Assembly: GCA_963920525.1 (NCBI GenBank)
Contig: OY986438.1
Coordinates: 94,524,557-94,588,556 of the forward strand
Length of the DNA stretch: 64,000 nucleotides
From: Dichetophora obliterata
Taxonomy: Eukaryota; Arthropoda; Insecta; Diptera; Sciomyzidae
Direction of reading: 5' to 3'
The position numbers and the translations under genes are program-made. Positions 24,449 through 37,170 of the stretch are shown here, piece after piece. The first letter of the stretch is position 1, and each line of letters starts with the position of its first letter. The notes under the pieces were generated by a model, which was given only the letters and a program-made list of their open reading frames with translations, made no database searches and had not been told where the DNA came from.

Positions 24449-24845
24449 AGGCCCCTATAGACGAGCAACTAATCGAACAACTGGTTGATCAACTGGTTTG
24501 TGTTTTTTGCTACAGACACAACTTTCAATTGATGGCAGATGTTAAAATTCTGTTCAAAACATTTTATTTATAAAATGCCCATAGCATAACTTCAACAAAA
24601 ACCGAAGAAAAAATTCAGTTTTCCGTTTAGTTGCTAAGTTTGCTAAAAACACGACAACTAGTTGATCAACTCGATGAGCTTCAGCCGAAAAAATCAAAAC
24701 TTTTTGATTTTCAGCAACTGGTTGGAAAACTGGTTGAAAAACTGAAAAAAAACCAAAAACCCACCTACACACTGCTTATTTTCATCAACCAGCAACCATT
24801 TTATCAACCAGTTGTGCGATTAGTTGCTCGTCTATAGGGGCCTTA
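24449..24845. mobile_element. 397-bp MITE, GGCCCCTATAGACGAGCAAC ends
   Basis: Inverted ends AAGGCCCCTATAGACGAGC with continuing match (ACTAATCG.ACAACTGG) to about 40 bp on both sides. The interior is rich in CAACTGGTTGA-type repeats. Open frames inside are palindrome by-products. Nested in the 24263-26889 element. Confidence 0.75.
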
Positions 24846-25375
24846 AGAGAGCATGCTAGTGGCGTTCAGTGGAAGCCAGTTGGCAGGGAATGTACAGAGC
24901 AGAAAACATGCAGGTAGTGGCAGGCGATGGTATGGGTCATTTACATGGCATTGAATGCAAAATATTCGTTTCTTTTATATATTTTATATATTTGAGCTTA
25001 TTTGATTTAACTAACAGTTGTTAGCCTTTGGGTTTGTCGATTTTTTCGATTCACATAAATTTTGAACGGCTTTGATGTTGTGACATACAATTTTGAGTGA
25101 GATTTTTCAAACGTAAATTTCTAAGTTTTTTTGAAAAAAAGTTTGTCTTTAGTATATCAGGTGTAAGCAAACCCAAACAAAGAAGGGAATCAGCATTGCC
25201 AGAGACTACGTGTGCGAACAGTTTTATTGAAAAGAATGGTGAGTTTTAAAACTATTGCTCTATAAAAACATAGTCCAATACCCAAAAAATAATCAAATTT
25301 CCTAAACGAAATTTGACTGAGAATTCGCGTTAGTGCCGTATAATCAGTTAAAATTTTTAATAAAGATGATGAATT

Positions 25376-25980
25376 CGCTGGTCACTCATACTTCCCAGAA
25401 TCAAAAAATTGTGCATCAGACGAGGATAGTGAAGATCCGATTGCTGGAAAAGATCGATTTGTTCTAGGATCTCCGATATCAACATCTGAAGTCTTCACCT
25501 CAATTCTAGCATACTTTTTACGACGCAAACTAAGCGGTTCTGCATTAAGCAGTTTGTTGGAATTGATTGATTCCATCCATAAGCCCTAAAACGTCCATCT
25601 TCACTTATGTCTTTAAAAAACAATCCATAAAATAAATTCCGCTATTGAGTCTACGGCGCACTGCAACAACTGTTACAAACCAGTAAAAGGAAATGCGAGG
25701 AATATAATAGCACAGAATAATTCGGATATCTGCTCACCTTTGCAATAGGGACACAGCTATAAGCAATTATTTCTCGCCCAGATTTCTGCAAACAAGTGCT
25801 CACCATTTTAGCAGAAAAAAGAAAATGTTGACAGGCTAGAAGACATTTACGATGGCGAACTGTATCGCAATCAATGCGAAAAAAGATTCATGAATGACCA
25901 CAGGAATTTATCATTCACGTGGTATTTTGACAGAGCAGCACTCTATTTAACTTATACTATTAACTAGATTTTTATGTAGT
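25376..25980 (+). pseudogene. decayed transposase-like coding fragment
   Basis: Translation on the + strand gives an acidic segment (CASDEDSEDPIAGKDRF) and then AYFLRRKLSGSALSSLLELI. After stops come CNNCYK, DIYDGELYRNQ and a SFTWYFDRA-like segment. The order (a helical AILSYxLRxxxSxxALxxLLxLI block, then CxxC, then YDGxLY, then SFTWNTDG-like) recalls arthropod transposase-domain proteins. Frameshifts and stops throughout mean it is dead. No superfamily is assigned with confidence. Confidence 0.4.
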
Positions 25981-26410
25981 AATTAGCAAATGCACTAAAA
26001 ATTATTCAAAACCGACGGTCTTATCAAATATAAGTCACTCTTGTTCACCAGTATATTAGATCTTCTGAAATTCAGTAAATTTTGCCACAATGTATTAAAA
26101 AATTAATTTTGCATTACATGTAAATGATATTTCTTATGTTTTGTGATCCACCAAATATGATTCTTAGTGTTCCATTAAATATGATTGAAAACGAATAAAG
26201 CACCTTTATCTTTATAAATTTTATAAATTTTTAAATAACGTTTATTTACGCAAACTTTCACCAAAAAATAATTTATTGTAACTGTCAAGTTCACATGTTA
26301 AATGTGAAAAGGTTTTCAAAAATTTCAATTTAAAGCCAGTAAAAAGTTACAGCTTAGAAGAGTTAGACAGAATAAAAGCGTCTTCCAGTATAAGACGAGA
26401 TAATTCTGTT

Positions 26411-26710
26411 GTCTAGAAAGCAAAACATTTTAAAGCTGCTATACCATTTCAATTGGATGCCAATACAATGCTTGTTTTAATAGAGTTCATGTGTCTGCCA
26501 GTACAGATCGAAAGCATTCTGTTCTGTAGAAAACAAAACTTTTAAGCCTGCCCTAATATTTCAGTTCAATGCCAAAATAATGGTTTTATTCAACATTCAT
26601 ATGCCTGCCATTATAGTGCGTGCGTAGGAAGGCTGCTGCTGAAAAAACAAAAATGTTTGAGCTGCTTGAACATTTCAGTTGCCGTCCAATAGAATGCTGA
26701 ATTTCGACAC
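26411..26710. repeat. degenerate tandem repeat, about 112-bp unit
   Basis: Three diverged units start near 26411, 26524 and 26636. Each has (G)AAAACAAAAC.TTTTAA, GCTGC or CCTGC, CATTTCA.TTG, GCCAATA.AATG and then TTCAT.TG.CTGCCA. The third unit is truncated. It lies inside the 24263-26889 element. Confidence 0.65.
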
Positions 26711-27176
26711 ACTGCCTTCTACCGACTTTTTCATGCCTTCATGCTGCTACTTTCTGGCAGCCTTTTTTGACAAAAAGTAAACTGGCCGCCACCACATTTC
26801 AGAATACTGCTGGCAGAGTTCTGGAACTCTGCTCATTTGCCACAATTATGCTGGTATAATGCCATTTCCCTGTCGAATATTTTGTCTGGGGTTGTCGCAA
26901 AAAAAAATTTCGCAGCATTGATCTGAGTTTTTATTTTTAATTTTTACTTGTTTTGCTTTAAACTACGAGTATTTAATTTGCATTTGACCAATATCTTTAA
27001 AATTTAATGAAAACTGTAATAGAAACTGTCAATAACAGTCTGTGTGCTCTTTCATATACCAAAGTAGCAATACAGATATTTTTCACTGATTGTAAAGTAG
27101 CAATCACAGTGAGTAGCAGCGACTGCAAAGTAGCAGTTTTGCCCATGACCACTAGGAAGTGATTTTTTTTTTAAAA

Positions 27177-27600
27177 AATCGAAATAGAAAAAAATCGTGG
27201 TCTTAACCTGGTGTTGTAAATTGATACTCTTGGACAGGGTGTTGTTCAGAAATATGTGAAGAATCTAAATTAAGGAAATTAACTTCGGTACCACTTCTGG
27301 TGGCCGAGATATAAAACCTTATATTCATTTTGTTGGAAAATTTAGAAAATTGCATTTAAGTATACATTTCTCCAAAGCAGGAAAATGCTTATGCAAAAAA
27401 TATGCAAATTATAAATTCGCCAAATTTACGGAAAACGTCAACACTATACGCACAATCGCCAAAATTTAGACAATCAGATAGCAATAAAAAGTTATGTGCT
27501 ACCTCAAATGCACTTTAGATTCGAATATCCTTCACACAGAACCTTGTGGGTGAAAATCGAGAGTGAAATCGTGTTTTGCAGGATATTGTTAGTTAAAGTC
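27177..27600 (+). repeat. copy 1 of a 430-bp dispersed repeat
   Basis: Runs from AATCGTGGTCTTAACCTGG to GATATTGTTAGTTAAAGTC and matches 30664-31090 closely in the same orientation. It contains ACCACTTCTGGTGGCCGAGA. No coding frame. Confidence 0.8.
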
Positions 27601-30234
27601 CTTATTTATTTTTACTATAAGACATATGTTGTTTTTCTTACAAAAATCAAAGCATTTTGAGATCGTGATTTTTACTGTTTTTCTTAAAAAACAGCATTGT
27701 CCTTGCGGGAGAGGAAGGCATCCTTATTCCTAACATTTTTTCTGGGAGATCTTGACCACCTTTTGCAACTTTTGAGACCTCTTAGAACACGATCTAAATT
27801 TTTCGATAGGAAAACTACAGTTGTACTGCCCACCTTAAAAAAGCAATTTTGCAATTGCTTGAAGTTTCTTATTTGAAAGGATCAACGAATTTTTCACTGC
27901 TGAAACAATTACTTTATTGTTACTCATACTAAGCCAACATAAAAGTTAATTGTTGTAACAACAAAAGCTCTAATGAATTCTTATAAGAACTCATGTTTTT
28001 TATTTTTTTTTCTCAGTGTATTTGTGACGTATTTGTTGAACCTGATCAAAAAATTAAATGAATTGTTTTTTTTTTGGCCTTAAGGTGCAAAACTATATAT
28101 TATTTGATAATTTGTGAATCATTTTTATAGCTGCATATGAAAATATAAGCATTCGAGAGAAGAGATCATTGTCATTTTAATTAAAAAAAACCATGATGAA
28201 TGAAACACATCGAACAAACGATTTAATGTCAAAAGGAATGCTAACAATATCGAATGATTGACAGCCATTCCTGTAGAACTAAAAGAAAACAAGCTATTTT
28301 TATAGCATTTGACACTGAAACGTTGTCGTTTTATCATACATTTATTTATTTCACTTTTATTTTCATTTATTGAATCAACGATTCATGACATATGTTGGCA
28401 TTTATGATATGTGAAATAATATTTAAAGAGAACATATCTTTTATTTTTTTTTTTAAACAAGTGCTTTCAAACTAAAAAGATATCGGTTGCTATTTATTAT
28501 AACTAAAAAGTGTTGCTTTTATCATGTTGAGAGTGAGTTAACAGATTAACGAGTTAAATTTTGAAAAATTTGCTTAATAAAAAATTGTTTAATATTTTAG
28601 TTCGCTAAACGAATATTTATTTGAGTTACTGAACATTTGCAATGTTTTGCTTAGCAAACGCCAACGCATGCGAAATGCACAGCATCACGACGCACACTCT
28701 TTTAAATATAATAAATATTTTATATTTTTTCACATTTGTTTATATTTGCTTTATTTCGCTGGCATTGAAAAAATATTGCCAGAATACTTGAGATTTGTAG
28801 ATACAATATGAAAGAGATATTCACCACACCTTGGAATGCGTGTGGCTTGTGTGCAAGAGAAAAGAATAAGAAAAGTGTACTGTTAACAAAAAGTAAGAAA
28901 AAAAGAAAGAACTTTTTCATTCTCACATATTATCAAAACTAAAAATTTTTAATTTCTACAAAAACTTCAAAACACTGTACAACAGCCGAAAAATGCTAGG
29001 GATTAAATGCTTTATATTAAAGGGATTTTGCCAATTGATTACGAATCAGTTTTTAGTTTTTTTGGGTCAGGACAAATTTCTGAGATATTCCTTGTTTCAT
29101 TTTAAAGTCTTCCAAATTTGTTCCCCAATTCCTTCGATTTCTGTGAAAATTCGTAGAATTTTTTTCCTCCTTTTTACCGACGATTTTTAAAAACAATTAG
29201 GTTTTGCTAAAAGATATGCTCGACCGATTCCTAATTTTTGCACTGATGTTGATGTTTTCTGCTTTTAAAAAATCGGTTTAAAAGAAAAAAAAAATTTACA
29301 TTAAAAAATTAAAAAAAAAAATCCTAAAACTTGCTGTTAAACTCAAATCCAACGTTGAACCCGAAAATTAATCATGTACACTCAAAAAACTGATCGAAAA
29401 ATCACTACAAAAAATGTACAATTTTACGACAGTGAGTTTTTTCAATTCTGTCTTAAATTCAGGGATTTTTTTTTATGTATGTATATAAACCTTTTTTGTC
29501 AAAATTTTGGGACGATGAAGCGGAATTGGAAAGCTTATCACAAAAAAAGAGTTTTAAGAATTTTTTCAGATTTTTTGAAAAAGGTTTAGAGGGCGCCCAA
29601 GGTCGTTTGTTCCAAAAAAGTAGTTTTTCAAAATATTACTTGTGCTGTCTACCCAAAATGGGTGCCTATCTGAATAATATAATGTTTCAACGATCTTATT
29701 TAGAAAGTAAGATGTTCAAATTTTATTTCAGGGGTCTTCAAAGAGGGGTTCCGACTATTTTTCTGCGCAGAAGGGTAAAAAAAAGGAATTTTTTCAAATT
29801 TATCTTTTTTTATTGAAGATATAAGAATTTGAAGTGTTTAAAACATGTCTTTTTTCAGTCGATCTTTTACTGTGAGCAACGATTTTATAAATAACAGTTA
29901 TAATATCTTTGGTATGAAGGTACATATGTATCAAGAGGAGAAAAAGTTTAATTTAAATCAAAAACTATTTAAAATGTTAATATTTGTATTAATTTTCATT
30001 CTTTTTTAACTCTTTTTTGCAGTCGTACTCAATTATCTGTGTATATTTGGTTTTACCTTTAACTGAAAAATCTGAAAAGATTCTCAAAATTCATTTTTGT
30101 GATGAACTTTCGAATTCCACTTCAGCCAACCCAAAATGTTGACCAAAAAAAAGTTTACGCCCTAATGTATATTTTCTTTACTTTTCAAGCTCGGAAGAGA
30201 TTATTTTAAAACAGAGTTTTTTAAGAGAGTTTTA
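27601..30234. other. AT-rich spacer, nothing recognised
   Basis: Several open frames of 60-110 codons occur on both strands but are Phe/Lys-rich by base composition, overlap one another and show no motifs. No transposon ends were identified. Confidence 0.45.
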
Positions 30235-31090
30235 CGGTTTTCCTTAAATTTGGCGAATTAATAATTTGCATATTTTTCGCATACACACTTTCTTGTTTTG
30301 GAGAAATGTATACTTGAATGCAATTTTTTAACTTTTTCAAAAAATTAATGTAAGGTGTTGTATCTCGGGCACCAGAAGTGGAACCGAAAGCAATTTTCTG
30401 AATTCGGATTCTGCAAATAATTTTAAACGAAACCCTATCTAAAAATATCTATTTTAAAACAGCCGGAAAAGGTCACGATTTTTTTCCTATTTTTATATTA
30501 AAACAAAATTACTGCAAGCATGAAATGTAACAATTTTGTTCATATCTCCTTTATGGTTATTATTTCATTAAAACACTTCTTAACAACAATTGTTAAGTCA
30601 ATTGAGACCCATTGAATTTCAAGTTCAGAAAGTCTAAATCTTAGTATAACATTTTTGTGAATGCTAAAAAAATCGTGGGCTTAACCTGGTGTTGTAAATT
30701 GATACTCTTGGACAGGGAATTGTTCAGAAATATTTGAAGAATTGAAATTAAGGAAATTATCTTCGATACCACTTCTGGTGGCCGAGATATAAAACCTTAT
30801 ATTAATTTTGTTGAAAAAGTTAAAAAATTGCATTCAAGTATAAATTTCTCAAAAACAAGAAAATGCATATGCAAAAAATACGTAAATTATTAATTCAAAA
30901 AATTTAAGAAAAACGTCAATACTATAATCAAATTGTTAAAATTTAGACTGTCAGATAACAATCAAAAGTTCTGTGCTACCTCGAGTGTACCTTTAGATAC
31001 GACTATCCTTCACACGAGACCTTGTGGGTAAAAATAGAGAGTGGCATTGTGTGTGGCAGGATATTGTTAGTTAAAGTCTTAATTTTCTTT
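30235..31090. repeat. inverted pair of the 430-bp repeat (foldback)
   Basis: The minus-oriented arm (30235-30485) and plus-oriented arm (30664-31090) face each other across about 180 bases. The plus arm matches 27177-27600. The spacer includes a GTCAATTGAGACCCAT block also seen at 22975-23040. Facing arms point to a foldback element whose arm was also copied alone at 27.2 kb. Confidence 0.7.
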
Positions 31091-31321
31091 TATTTATTAT
31101 TTTTTTTTAATTTTATTTAAATTTTTATTACAGGGAATAAATCCTTACGCTAAAGATTACTAGAATCTTATATAAAGAGTATAAGAATTTAAGAAGACTT
31201 TAATACAAATATTACAAATATGTAGATACTAACAGGTTTAATGCAACATATAAACTAACAGAAATACTAACGATGCAAAAATTAACAATAAGAGTTCCTG
31301 AAATATTTTAAAAGGCTTATT

Positions 31322-31600
31322 TTAAAAAGCTTTCTTAAAACTCGCGGCGTTGCAGATGTTTCGAAGTTGATGTGGAAGAGATTTCCAAAGACGTACTCCA
31401 TAAAGAAAAAATTGTCGCTCTGATACTAAAAGATTGAGTCGCCTGTGTATTAGCTGTTTTGACCATTGAGAGTGTGCGAATCTAAGTTTTTCGAAAAGAT
31501 ACGATGGCTCTTTTGTATATGATTTTATGTAAAAGTAGTAAAGTGCGAAATTCCAAAAGTTTATCAAAAGTCATCGAGCATATATGTTTCACGCGATGGG
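31322..31600 (-). pseudogene. LINE reverse transcriptase C-terminal fragment
   Basis: A minus-strand open frame of 81 codons reads YTKEPSYLFEKLRFAHS, LLVSERQFFLYGVRLWKSLP and ends SFKKAF. This is the region after the palm domain in CR1/Jockey-group LINE proteins (family pattern: ARLWNSLP near the C-terminus). It has the same orientation as the RT pieces at 35525-38950 and may be the displaced end of the same LINE, with the middle lost. Confidence 0.7.
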
Positions 31601-31843
31601 CTATCGACTGGTCTCTGACTTAACCACGTAAGTCGAAAAATCTACTGTTTTCAGAAGAAGCAAAATACTAATGTTCTCCTTAAGGGAGTAAAAATTTTTT
31701 AGTCTGTTTTATTTTTATGGCCAAAATAAGCTTAACGAATTTATTGACATAAAAAATGGAGCAAGATTAATTGTACGTAGATTGTAAAAATGTTGCAAAT
31801 GACTTACGAGGTTACTGCTTTTGAAAACAGACTTCTTTATATT

Positions 31844-34526
31844 GGTTCAGGGAAATAACGCCCAACGAAATAACGCCCAAAATGAAAAATGAAATAAAGC
31901 CCAAAAATTTTCCATACAAATTTGGGCGTTATTTCATAATGAAATAAGGCCCAAATTTTTGGGCTTTTGAAATTAAAATTGGGCTTTATTTCATTTTTCT
32001 ATTTGGCATAAAAATGTTAGATGAATTTCAAATTCAATTCAGAAGTACTGTAGACAGCGAAGCCGGTGTTGGACTTGGCACCACGAAAAAGACCCCAATT
32101 GAAATAAGCCCCCAAAAAATATTAATTTTTGGGTATTACTTCCCCATTTTTTTGGGGGCTATTTCATACATTTTGGGAAATAATTCACTTTTTGTTTGGG
32201 TCTTATTTCATTATGAAACCAACTACACGGTAAAAGTGGGAAGAATTAAAACTTTAATCAAAGCTTTTTTCCCATTTTGTATATTTGATCATTTTTGGCA
32301 TAATTTTTTTCTGTGAAAAGTGCATATTAAAAAAAAATTTGCCCTTGTACGAAATGGTGTTATCACCATTCTGTATAAAAGCAAATCAAGTTTGTCAAGT
32401 TTATGGTGTTTTTTACGATAAAATGATTTTCCCTTGCACAGAAAGTTATTATTTCAGGCATATTTGCCTTAGTTGATCTGCTTTCTTTACAAAGCCGATT
32501 ACGGCTTGCGACCAGCAAGTTTTTTGGTCTTATGATCTTTTTGAAGCTGGCCATAACCCATAAAAGAATTGGGTCTTATTTTATTTTCGGTTTGGGCGTA
32601 TTTCATTTTTTAGGCTTCATTTAATTTTTTATTTTGGGCGCTATTTCATTTTTATAAGCCGAAAATATTTTGGGTCTCATTTTATTTTCTGTTTGGGCGT
32701 TATTTAATTTTTTTTGGCTTTATTCAAGCGCGTCGGAAGATAATTTCATCTGGGGGGGCAGTACAAATGGGGGGGCAGTACAAATGGTGGTGCAAAAAAA
32801 AGTTCACCAAAATTTCTTCAAAGAAACATGAATGTGAATAAACAAATTTTTTATTAAAATAAAAAAATATAAAAATATATAAAAAATGTTAAAATTTCAT
32901 TAATTTTAAAAGTTCTTCCAATTTCAATATTAGAGATCATTCTTTAAAGGATCTTTCATTTGGTAATATGAAAATATAAGAAATAATGGTTGCTTTTATA
33001 AAGCAAGACTAGGTATATCTTTACATGGTTTAAATGCAATAAGGTACAAAAAGTTATATTAATTTAAATTATTCCAAAATATTTCTTTCTGTCCTTGCGA
33101 GAAACAAACTCTTTCACCACCTCCATCGAATTCAATTATTCGGTTTTATCTTTGTGAATGTGTATAAGTGCCGCATGAGTGAGTCGTTTCTGTGTCATAG
33201 TTGCTCGAAGATACGTTTTAAGTCGTCTTAGTGCACTAAAAGAACGCTCAGATGAAGCTGCTGATGCAGGCACAGTCAAAAGCAAAGCGATAAGTTTTTC
33301 AACTTCATTTAATAGTTTTTTTACAGTATCCGAATTTTTCGCAAATTGGGATACAATGCCACTACAATTTGAAGGTGTTTGGTCAGACAATTGCTTCAGC
33401 AATTTCATCTGCAAAAAAGTCATCTGCATAAAGATCTAGTTTTGTTTTTAGATTTTGTTCAGAAGGCACTTTTCCGTTGAAGGCTTCGATTACAATATTT
33501 TCTAACGATTTCAGAGTGTCAAGATCTGTTTAAATGTACAATAAGATTTACAAAGTGCCAATTTACACTAGCTTCATTCAACCGACTCACCGAATGGTAA
33601 ATCAAAGTGAGTCGTTTGAGTGAAGCTGGTGTAAACTTGCAAAAATAAAAAAAAAAAAGTAAAATATCAACCTGTTTGATCGAATCTAGCCGTTATCTCA
33701 TTTGAGAGAAGATCTAAAATTTCGAAATAATCTTTTCGTAGCCGATCATATAATGGCAACTGTACTGAAGGAACCGGATTTGATGTTTCTTCAAAGCGTC
33801 GAGGTGGATTTTCATCAGCTAATTCACAGTAGGGGCTTTCGCATGGACCAACATGGCAGATTGCACAACATGTAGTACCATGCGTAAGCTAAAGCGATAG
33901 TCGAAATTTTTGGTTTTTTTCTGCCGATTGTACAATATTGTACAACTATGTAAAATTACTGCTCAGTTGTTAGGGCATCTAAAAGTTGCTTAGCTATTAG
34001 CCGGATGTATTCTGCTTGAGAGCTTGCAATTAATGATGTTGCTTTACAAGTTGGATCGTTCGAACGCTCAATCAAATAGTCCCATTAGTTTTCCATCTAA
34101 CTTATCGTACAACATGTCGTCCAATATCGAAAGCCCCTAAGAACATGTCAAATTTTTTCTTACCAGAGTTGCAAAATTAACAAGCATTAAGCTACATACT
34201 TAAGGGTGCTTTTAAACTGAAGTGGTGGGTTTGCAGGAGAAACTCTACATTTTGTTCTATCTTTTTGCAAGCACAGAGAAAGAAAATGGCTATCCGCAAG
34301 CATGCTTATGAAGAAGAGAGAAAGAAGAGGAAAATATATAATACAAAAATATTATCGTTGTAAAAAAAACTGATATTTTGAATAACTTTTGAAGTTTTCC
34401 TTTTAAATTGTTTATCTAGCTAAAAAAGTGGGGTGCAACTGCCCCCCTTTCCCCCCGCTTCCAACGTCAATGGCTTTATTTCATTTATTATTGCCGTTAT
34501 TTCATTGGGCGTTATTTCACTGAACC
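31844..34526 (-). mobile_element. hAT element with repeated GGGCGTTATTTC ends
   Basis: It is flanked by a perfect 8-bp duplication TTTATATT (31836-31843, 34527-34534). The ends are GGTTCAGGGAAATAACGCC and complement GGTTCAGTGAAATAACGCC. The left 900 bp and the right end carry many copies, in both orientations, of a GGGC(G/T)TTATTTCATTTT-like motif. It holds the remnant of a hAT transposase on the minus strand. Length about 2.68 kb. Confidence 0.85.
33136..33890 (-). pseudogene. hAT transposase, ZMYM1-like, broken
   Basis: The minus-strand frame 33429-33136 ends with the diagnostic dimerisation motif PASAASSERSFSALRRLKTY, then LRATMTQKRLTHAALIHIHK and a stop. Upstream (about 33890-33670) an open stretch reads ELADENPPRRFEET, then LYDRLRKDYFEILDLLSNEI, and reaches a possible donor near 33671. 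After a likely intron, 33530-33420 reads LKSLENIVIEAFNGKVPSEQ, then LDLYADDF. A frameshift separates this from the last part. Further upstream pieces to about 34280 are only weakly readable. It is the transposase of the surrounding element and not functional as read. Confidence 0.8.
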
Positions 34527-35758
34527 TTTATATTGACTTACGAGGTTAAGACTTTTGTTTACTTCCAAAATTTTATCTTAATTTTTTTTTTATTCTTAAG
34601 TTTGCAGATTGTTTAAAGAAAAACTGTGCGTTTAATTTTAAATATTTATTAAATAGTTATGGGTAAAAAACTTCAGTACATTTAAATATATAAAAGTAAT
34701 ATTAAGAGCCAATTTCAGCATGTGCCTATAAAGTGTTAAACCGATTATTCAGAACTGTTTAGAACACAAATTTCATTTTGCAGAAATTAGTTATAAAATT
34801 TTTTTAAATATAAAAAACAAAAGTAATACAAAAAAGATTTTCCTATTTTTAAGTTATAATAGGAAATTATGAATTTTAATGTTTTAAACTATCGTAGAAA
34901 TAATGATAGTCAGCTGGAATATATGATATTAAGGTTTGAAAGTCTTAATATTTCTGAAATGTTAATTTAAGAGGCTCCTTGTATAAATTTTCGAGAACTA
35001 ATTCAGTTTCATTATGAAATTTATCAACCTTTCTTCGGTAAGGCAATAATATCCAATCATCACCATAACTTCATTTGTAATAAGTTCCATCTGCTGAATA
35101 TTTTACTAATCACGAAAATTTTTATATTCATAAAATTTTTGTTTTAGTTAAATTTTTTTTTTAAACAATGACTAATAATTGTGAAACTTAGAACTAGTGT
35201 TTAACGTTTAACTTTATAGAATATAACGGCGGCCAAGATAAGTGTTGCCACAATTTTTTCTTTCAACTGCTTGAATTTTAAACAATATACGACGTTATTG
35301 CATTTACTTAAATTCCTGTTTTTGTGTACGAGGTTCCTGCACACACATTTTTCACCCAAAAAAAATACACAAAGTATCTTGAAGTTTTTGTGCTTTATGC
35401 ACAGTATCTTAAAGTTTTTAGATGCAGAACCTAATAATAAAGCTATTTCCATAAATTCCATAAATTCGAGTTTTTTGAGTTAAGAGGTTAAGTCAGATAC
35501 CAGTCGATATGTGATCGTATTTTTTCAAACAGAATATATATCGTGCAATGTTATTTGATTGTTCCACGTGAGAGTCTTATTAATCGTGATCCCTAAATTC
35601 TTTGCGGTAATAATATAAAGTATTTCAGATTTGACAATTTGCCTTTGGCAATTCGGAGAGATTATTGGCTTTTTGTATATTACCATACTTTTGGACTTTG
35701 ACGCATTCAGGCACAAACCATTTTTCAATGCCCAATTAGAAATATTTTCTAAATCAAT

Positions 35759-36653
35759 CATGCTGATTGTGGAATCCGGCGGATCAGTTGCTCCGAAACT
35801 CCGTTGTTCCCGTGTTTACGTTGTTCCCGAGTCATCCTGATCCACACTAAGACATTTCAGCCTTATCTCTGCTGCTCCTGGTGCAGATTCCAATGCTATT
35901 TGTTGCTTCTTTGGCCCGGCGATTATGTTTCTACCTTGGCTAGATAAGCTGCTAATAATTTTGTATACTTTGTTAAGGAAATGGACTCGATTGCGTTTTT
36001 TTTCGATTTGCAAGGTTGCTGTGTTAAAAATATTTGCGATCATATTTTGCAAATCCCACAATGCAAGGCTGTTTGCTTGTTATTGGGAATACTCCTAATA
36101 GATAAATTCAAACCGTTTTGATGTTTTATTTAGGTGTTAAAAATGGTTGATTACCTGATTTTAAACATGGTTGGTGTGTGTAAAAGCGGAATAAAGCACA
36201 TACAGATTTGAAAACTCGAAGATTCGAGTTGACAACTCGAATAAGGTCTGAAAAATTTGTTTTGCTATTGAACACCGAAAACTTCTACGAAAAAAATTAC
36301 ATTTTTAAAATTTATAAAAAATTATTTTTGAGTAAAACAAAAATTGCGACGTATACGAATATTTTTAACACTGGATTCGAGTTCAGCGACCTCAAATTAC
36401 CCTGAAATCATATATCGCATTTATTTTTTTGAGAAAATTTTTGCAAATCCGCACCAATTTTGTTGCGGATGAAATGTGAGAAAATTTGTGTGAAGTGCGG
36501 ATGAACTGCGTTTTCAACAATAGCCCTTTTTCACTCCGAATCCGCAAACTTTGCTGCCAATTCACTCCGAAGCAACTCGCCGGATTCGAAAAGCCAACGA
36601 AAACGAGTTATTCTTTCGCCAAAACAGTTCCGCCGGATTCCACAATCAGCATG
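35759..36653. mobile_element. 895-bp element with 24-bp perfect inverted ends
   Basis: The ends begin CATGCTGATTGTGGAATCCG and agree over 24 bp. It is flanked by AAT (35756-35758, 36654-36656). The insertion point is fixed by the LINE reading frame it interrupts. A minus-strand open frame (36061-35816, 81 codons, with HFLNKVYKIISSLSSQG) lies inside; no family was recognised. GC-richer, oddly ordered CCGGCG and TTGTTCCCG blocks sit near both ends. A 3-bp duplication fits several superfamilies. Confidence 0.75.
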
Positions 36654-37170
36654 AATATTTGTTTTTTGCATACACTGCGAAATTTCGTTAAGCGGGGAAC
36701 TAGCATAAAGCTGAACGTCATCTGCATACAAGTGAATTAAAGAGTGTTTTAAAACTGTACAGAGGTCATTAATGTAAATTGAAAATAGAAGTGGCCTAAG
36801 AATAGACCCTTGTGGGACTCCCCGTGTGAGTGGAAGGTTTCTAGATTGTAAGTTTTTGGTGCTAACTGCCTGTGTTCTTCCATCTTAATAAGTAAAAATA
36901 AGCTTTGTAGAAGTATAAGAAAAATTTTACATTTATTGTAATTTGGTGCAAAGAATGCGATGGTTCACGCAGTCGAACGCCTTAGAGTGGTCAAGGAGAG
37001 TTAATAATGTAAACGTCGTTGTTGTCTAATTGTGAGCGAATCTCCTCTGATACATTTATTAAAGCGGTAACGCAACTTCTATTTGGCCTGTATCCATACT
37101 GAAATTCAGTTATTTCGTTAATTAGGAATACGTTTATTTGGTTTTTCAGAACTATATCAAAAACTTTTAA

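Larger units (their letters stand above)
24263..26889. mobile_element. decayed DNA transposon, about 2.6 kb
   Basis: The end motifs CCAGACAAAATTTT (24263) and complement CCAGACAAAATATT (to 26889) agree in 13 of 14 bases. No convincing target duplication was found. Inside are similar GGCAGGG/GTACAG-rich subterminal stretches on both sides (24350-24440, 24845-24960, 26750-26870), a decayed protein-coding region and a nested MITE. The superfamily is not certain. Confidence 0.5.

Noticed and set aside
24554..24837. Overlapping open frames of about 70 codons on both strands
   Set aside because: They fall in the palindromic CAACTGGTTGA-rich MITE and mirror each other.
29374..29816. Two overlapping + strand frames of 71 and 113 codons
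   Set aside because: Phe/Lys-rich by base composition, no recognisable motif, no splice or promoter context.
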